Source of the DNA: Thalassospiraceae bacterium
GTDB taxonomy: Bacteria; Pseudomonadota; Alphaproteobacteria; Rhodospirillales; Magnetovibrionaceae
Direction of reading: 5' to 3'
DNA: 37,506 bases
Assembly (NCBI GenBank): GCA_030637205.1
Contig: DAOVVL010000001.1
Coordinates: forward strand, 1-37,506
Every line of letters starts with the position of its first letter. Positions within the stretch are counted from its first letter, which is position 1. The notes under the pieces were generated by a model, which was not told the origin of the DNA, ran no database searches, and saw only the letters and a list, made by a program, of their open reading frames with translations. A program made the translations under genes and the position numbers. Shown in pieces: positions 34,176-37,506 of this stretch.

Positions 34176-35731
34176 CTAATCAAGCCCAAGGACGCAAAAA
34201 AAGCCTATTCCCGGTCCAGACCACTGTGTTGGCCGGGGCCGCATTTGATTATGTGGTTTCCGGGGTCAATTTCAGCATTTCATTTGCCAATCTATTATCG
34301 GAACTTGGCGCGACCGGAACCATGCAACAGGAAGGCGCGGGCACAGGGACGCCAATTTTGGACGTTGCGGGCAGTATTAACGGCATCCGCGACCTTGAGG
34401 CCGGCTCAGGCATCCAAACCAGCGTGAGCGCCCAGAACGGCGCAGTGATCGAACACAATTTCCAGCTTGATGCTGTTGGTGTCCCATTGAGTGCTGATTT
34501 CACCATTGCAAGCCCGGTATTCAGAAGCCTGGTTGCGGGTGACGGAATTGATATCACGGAATCAGGCGACGAGATTGAGATCAAGCAGTCAGTCGTCCCG
34601 ATATCCACAAAAACTGTTGTGGTTAATGATTTGGGCGACCTGCCAACGCCTGTTGGCGGGGTTATTACGCTTGCAGGTGACACCAAATATTTGTTTAACA
34701 ATGATATAGATATCGGGATAAACCGTTTTGTTGTTGGCAATAACTGCGTGCTGGACGGGGCGGACAATATCGTAATTACGATTTTGCACTCTGGCTCCGG
34801 CATTATGTTCACATCCGCAAATTCTTCGTGGACAGTCAGAAACCTTACCGTCAGTTGTGGGTCTGGAACCTTTATTGATTTTGATGGTTCTGGAACCGAG
34901 ATTTTCCAATTAAAGAACTCTGTCGTTATCGTTGATTCCCTTGGAACGATTGATGATTTTCAAGGGATTCATATCGACGATACGCAATTCCAGATAACCA
35001 CTGACGGGTTCTTATTCGGGGGCACCAACGGCGTTATTTTAATTGAATCCACTTTGGGAACCATTGCCGCCGGAACACTTTATGATCTAGGAACAGCTAC
35101 GTTCAATGGATTTGCGATAACGGATTCATTCACTACCCTGAATGGAACCAGCGTTTTTCTCGATGGTGCGGCGAGTTCGGCTAATATTACATCCGGGAAT
35201 CTTGGCTCTGTTCACAATTGCAGATTTTTCAGCACAGGCACACCGCTGCAAACAATTACCATCGCTGATATTAGATGGCAGTTCGCGATTAATGACGACA
35301 TTCAAGACACCAATAAGGACTGCCTGATGTCGCAAGTTAATAATGCTGTTGAAACCGTTATATCGGTTGTAAGCACACCGGTAAAATTGCTCGGTTCATG
35401 GAACGAAGAAGATGCATTCTTTTTCTCTACCGATGCGACAGGCAAGATGACCTACATCGGCGAAAAAGATATTGAAATTAATGTCGATATGTCATTTTCC
35501 GGAGCGCCAGCATCAGGAACAAATAAAGATTTAAAGTTCTATGTCGCTAAAAATGGGACTGAAATAACAAATTCTGGCGCAGCTAACCGACTATCGTCCG
35601 GTGATGCGGGAAGAACCAGTATCATGTGGCGTGTGTCGTTATCTACCAACGATTTTATAGAGGCATTCGTTGAGAATAATACCGATACTGTAAATGTTCT
35701 TGTTACGGATGCTGTACTGAGGCTTTCCTAA
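34172..35731 (+). CDS. 519-aa beta-rich virion protein inserted between gp4- and gp10-like genes
   Basis: ATGA overlap with the previous gene, and its stop overlaps the next start. The N-terminus (Q-G-R-K-K-S-L-F-P-V-Q-T-T, then F-D-Y-V-V-S-G-V-N-F-S-I-S) looks like a short attachment region. Residues 80-340 are beta-strand repeats with Gly/Asn/Asp turns, as in parallel beta-helices. The C-terminal 130 residues resemble a jelly-roll trimerisation domain (S-T-D-A-T-G-K-M-T-Y, F-Y-V-A-K-N-G-T, D-F-I-E-A-F-V-E-N-N-T-D-T). No counterpart exists at this place in P22. It is probably a second fibre/spike or capsid decoration, and its AT-richer sequence suggests acquisition. Confidence 0.65.
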   Translation: MTNQAQGRKKSLFPVQTTVLAGAAFDYVVSGVNFSISFANLLSELGATGTMQQEGAGTGTPILDVAGSINGIRDLEAGSGIQTSVSAQNGAVIEHNFQLDAVGVPLSADFTIASPVFRSLVAGDGIDITESGDEIEIKQSVVPISTKTVVVNDLGDLPTPVGGVITLAGDTKYLFNNDIDIGINRFVVGNNCVLDGADNIVITILHSGSGIMFTSANSSWTVRNLTVSCGSGTFIDFDGSGTEIFQLKNSVVIVDSLGTIDDFQGIHIDDTQFQITTDGFLFGGTNGVILIESTLGTIAAGTLYDLGTATFNGFAITDSFTTLNGTSVFLDGAASSANITSGNLGSVHNCRFFSTGTPLQTITIADIRWQFAINDDIQDTNKDCLMSQVNNAVETVISVVSTPVKLLGSWNEEDAFFFSTDATGKMTYIGEKDIEINVDMSFSGAPASGTNKDLKFYVAKNGTEITNSGAANRLSSGDAGRTSIMWRVSLSTNDFIEAFVENNTDTVNVLVTDAVLRLS

Positions 35732-37197
35732 TGCCAAAGACACCCCTACCAATTGCCACAGGGTTTTATGTAAGCCGTTCCCTTCCTCTCGCAGCGCAGG
35801 AATGCATCAACTGGTATCCGACCATTGTTGAAGGCACGGCGCTTTCGGATCGAACTTTATTCGGAACGCCTGGGCTTCTTCAAATAGCAACCACCGGCGT
35901 TGACAAACAGGTCAATCGTGGCTCCCACGTCAAAGGTGGTATCGCCTATTTTGTGAACGGCGAACTATTGTATTGTCTTTCGCGGACGGTTGTTGGCGGG
36001 GAAGATGTTTTCTCCATTGATGCTTTGGGAGTAATCCCCGGCACTGAGCGTGTGTCCATCGCCGACAATGGCACCCAATTGATGATCCTGGTTCCGGGTG
36101 GCGATGGTTTTATTTTTGATGAAAGCGCCGGCACACCGTTCCAACAAATAACAGACCCTGATTTCACGGCAAACGGCGCACCGCAGCATGTGGTCTATAT
36201 CGACGGCTATTTTGCAATCACAACAGACAGCAAAAAATTCATCGTTTCAGCCTTGAATGATGGGCTTTCGTATGATGCCCTTGATTTTGGAACCGCCGAA
36301 GCTGATCCCGATGATATCGTGGCGCCCATTGTCCACAGCAACCAGCTTTTCATTGGTGGTTCAGAAACCATCGAAGTGTTCCAGAACATTGGCGGTTCGG
36401 GGTTCCCTTTCCAAAGAGTCGAGGGCTTTGTGATCCCAACCGGTGTGAAGGCAGCATTTTCCATTGTGCAGGCAGGCGAGACCTTCATGTTTATTGGCGC
36501 CGGGGTGAATGATTCCCCGTCGATCATGCAATTCACAGGAACCAGCGCGCAAATCGTTTCAACCGATGCCATTGATGCCATCTTGCAAGGGTTCACTGAA
36601 GATGAGATTGCCCAATCCTTCGCATGGTCTTATTCGCAATCGGGCGCGCATTTTGTCGGGTTTTCCCTTCCGACCACAACCCTCGTATATGACCAGAAAT
36701 CCAAGGAATGGCATGAGCGCCGCTCTCAAATCATCGACGCCAGTGGCACCCGCAATATCAGATGGCGCACCAATTCGCTTATCACGGCTTATGGCCGGGT
36801 TTTGGTAGGAGATTCAGAGGATGGCCGCATTGGTGAGGTCGATCTTGATTTCTATGATGAGTACGACGGCGAAATCATCAGGCGACGTGCAACGATGCCG
36901 TTCTCCAATGATGGTAATTCCTTTGGGCTGCCCATGCTTGAATTGACTATGGAAAGCGGGGTTGGGGATTTTGTGACCGAAGATCCGCAAATCAGGCTTG
37001 CATTCAGCAAGGATGGAAAGACCTTCTCCAGCGAATTAACGCGGTCGGTCGGCAAGGCAGGCGAGTTTGACAAACGTATTATCTGGCGCCGGCTGGGTCG
37101 GTTCCCAAGACTTTCAGTCTTCCAGTTCACCATGAGCGCCAAGGTCAAACCAGTGATTATCAAACTTGAGGCCGATATCGTGGGAGGCACGCCATGA
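35731..37197 (+). CDS. Tail hub / packaged-DNA stabilisation protein, P22 gp10 type
   Basis: 488 aa (P22 gp10 is 472). It has the family opening P-L-P-I-A-T-G-F-Y-V-S-R-S-L-P-L-A-A-Q-E, then N-W-Y-P, T-L-F-G-T-P-G-L, R-G-S-H-V-K-G-G-I-A-Y-F-V-N-G, and later D-G-Y-F-A-I-T-T-D-S-K-K-F and G-S-E-T-I-E-V-F-Q-N-I-G. The C-terminal part has R-R-R-A-T-M-P-F-S-N-D-G, also typical. Predicted fold is a beta-propeller-like hub that plugs the head after packaging and binds the tail needle or fibres. Confidence 0.9.
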   Translation: MPKTPLPIATGFYVSRSLPLAAQECINWYPTIVEGTALSDRTLFGTPGLLQIATTGVDKQVNRGSHVKGGIAYFVNGELLYCLSRTVVGGEDVFSIDALGVIPGTERVSIADNGTQLMILVPGGDGFIFDESAGTPFQQITDPDFTANGAPQHVVYIDGYFAITTDSKKFIVSALNDGLSYDALDFGTAEADPDDIVAPIVHSNQLFIGGSETIEVFQNIGGSGFPFQRVEGFVIPTGVKAAFSIVQAGETFMFIGAGVNDSPSIMQFTGTSAQIVSTDAIDAILQGFTEDEIAQSFAWSYSQSGAHFVGFSLPTTTLVYDQKSKEWHERRSQIIDASGTRNIRWRTNSLITAYGRVLVGDSEDGRIGEVDLDFYDEYDGEIIRRRATMPFSNDGNSFGLPMLELTMESGVGDFVTEDPQIRLAFSKDGKTFSSELTRSVGKAGEFDKRIIWRRLGRFPRLSVFQFTMSAKVKPVIIKLEADIVGGTP

Positions 37198-37445
37198 CAA
37201 CTCCCCCGCATCCTCGCCACGCCATTGTCGATGCCTTGGGGAATATGACCCAGACGTTCCGCACCTGGACGCAGGATATGAACCGGGTGGTTCCATTGAT
37301 CGGCACAGGCAGCCCCGAGGGCAACGTAAGCGCGCGACAGGGCCAAACCTATATGGACGATGCCGGGGTGGCTGGCGCTATCCTCTACACCAAGAAATCT
37401 GCCGATATCGGCGGAGACACAACCCAAGGATGGATACTGGTATGA
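37194..37445 (+). CDS. Small 83-aa tail protein (complete copy)
   Basis: ATG at 37194 overlaps the gp10-like stop by four bases. Residues 1-40 are basic and polar (T-P-P-H-P-R-H-A-I, then F-R-T-W-T-Q-D-M-N-R). The second half, G-T-G-S-P-E-G-N-V-S-A, G-Q-T-Y-M-D-D-A-G, L-Y-T-K-K and G-W-I-L-V, resembles the closing module of many tail proteins. It occupies the place of P22 gp26 (tail needle), but is far too short for a needle and shows no coiled coil. The left contig end carries a second copy of its last 60 codons. Confidence 0.7.
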   Translation: MTTPPHPRHAIVDALGNMTQTFRTWTQDMNRVVPLIGTGSPEGNVSARQGQTYMDDAGVAGAILYTKKSADIGGDTTQGWILV

Positions 37446-37506
37446 TGGACATTGCCAAAAAAACCGTTTCAGGTTACAAGAATGAACGGCCTTTGAATAT
37501 TATCGA
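37263..37506. repeat. Right copy of 244-bp terminal direct repeat (contig overlap)
   Basis: Identical to 1-244 except T at 37369 versus G at 107. It includes the end of the 83-aa tail gene and the first 20 codons of the 36-aa frame that begins at 37445 and continues at 245 after circularisation. Confidence 0.97.

Noticed and set aside
1..37506. Integrase, attachment site, CI repressor, tRNA genes, insertion sequences or CRISPR array
   Set aside because: None could be supported. No tyrosine or serine recombinase motifs, no cloverleaf in the gaps, no transposase and no spaced direct repeats were seen.

Overview
The window is one complete, circularly closed genome of a tailed phage with short-tail (podovirus) architecture. 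The first 244 bases repeat at the end (1-244 = 37263-37506, one mismatch), so the unique length is about 37,262 bp and the contig break falls inside a small tail gene. The virion genes follow the Salmonella phage P22 order: terminase small and large subunits, a 737-aa portal, scaffold, a 426-aa P22-type coat, a gp4-like head completion protein, a gp10-like tail hub, a set of Ala/Gly-rich ejection proteins, and a tail fibre/spike with a P22-tailspike-like head-binding N-terminus. No integrase, excisionase, CI-type repressor or tRNA gene was seen, so nothing shows a temperate life cycle. The host cannot be read directly. A near-perfect chromosomal parS-like site and TTAAC/GTTAA dyads at the late promoters fit an alphaproteobacterial host, but this is only a suggestion.

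Layout. (1) 1-7.9 kb, rightward: end of the tail module, ejection proteins, tail fibre and a companion protein. (2) 7.9-10.6 kb, rightward: lysis region with a multi-pass membrane protein, two single-span coiled-coil membrane proteins, an M15-type endolysin and a DUF2235 alpha/beta hydrolase. (3) 17.1 down to 10.6 kb, leftward: an early operon of about 21 small, tightly overlapping genes. It includes an ERF single-strand annealing protein, a YqaJ-type exonuclease, an ASCH-domain protein, several mini zinc ribbons and small membrane proteins. (4) 17.13-17.28 kb: divergent control region with an XRE-like regulator gene on its right. (5) 17.28-24.43 kb, rightward early/middle operon. It opens with an RNA segment of three hairpins, the last an intrinsic terminator, followed by a RuvC-like resolvase, HNH nuclease, DUF7768 protein, NinB-like protein, DnaB helicase, DUF1376 replication protein, C5 cytosine methyltransferase and a winged-helix regulator. 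(6) 24.5-29.9 kb, rightward late genes: ParB-N/DNA methyltransferase, terminases and portal. (7) 31.07 down to 29.88 kb: a leftward five-gene cassette (lipoprotein, HNH, ribbon-helix-helix, two unknowns) with its own promoter, inserted between portal and scaffold. (8) 31.2-37.4 kb, rightward: scaffold, coat, head completion, an extra 519-aa virion protein, tail hub and the small tail gene cut by the contig ends.

How it fits together. A divergent switch at 17.2 kb would fire leftward recombination/host-takeover genes and rightward replication genes, the latter gated by the terminator at 17.61-17.66 kb. DnaB plus the DUF1376 protein load replication. ERF, exonuclease, resolvase and NinB-like proteins would make the concatemers that headful-type terminases package. 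Two late promoters, before the methyltransferase/terminase genes and before scaffold/coat, share the dyad TTAAC-N9-GTTAA, which suggests one regulator for the late genes.

The points most worth a second look are: the parS-like palindrome beside a ParB-domain gene; the shared late-promoter dyad; the three-hairpin leader; the methyltransferase C-terminus, where two reading frames both look like methyltransferase; the antisense lipoprotein/RHH/HNH cassette; and the DUF2235 hydrolase beside the endolysin. There is no gene-free stretch over 300 bases; the longest gap is 14935-15152 (218 bases), which carries two tandem perfect palindromes.
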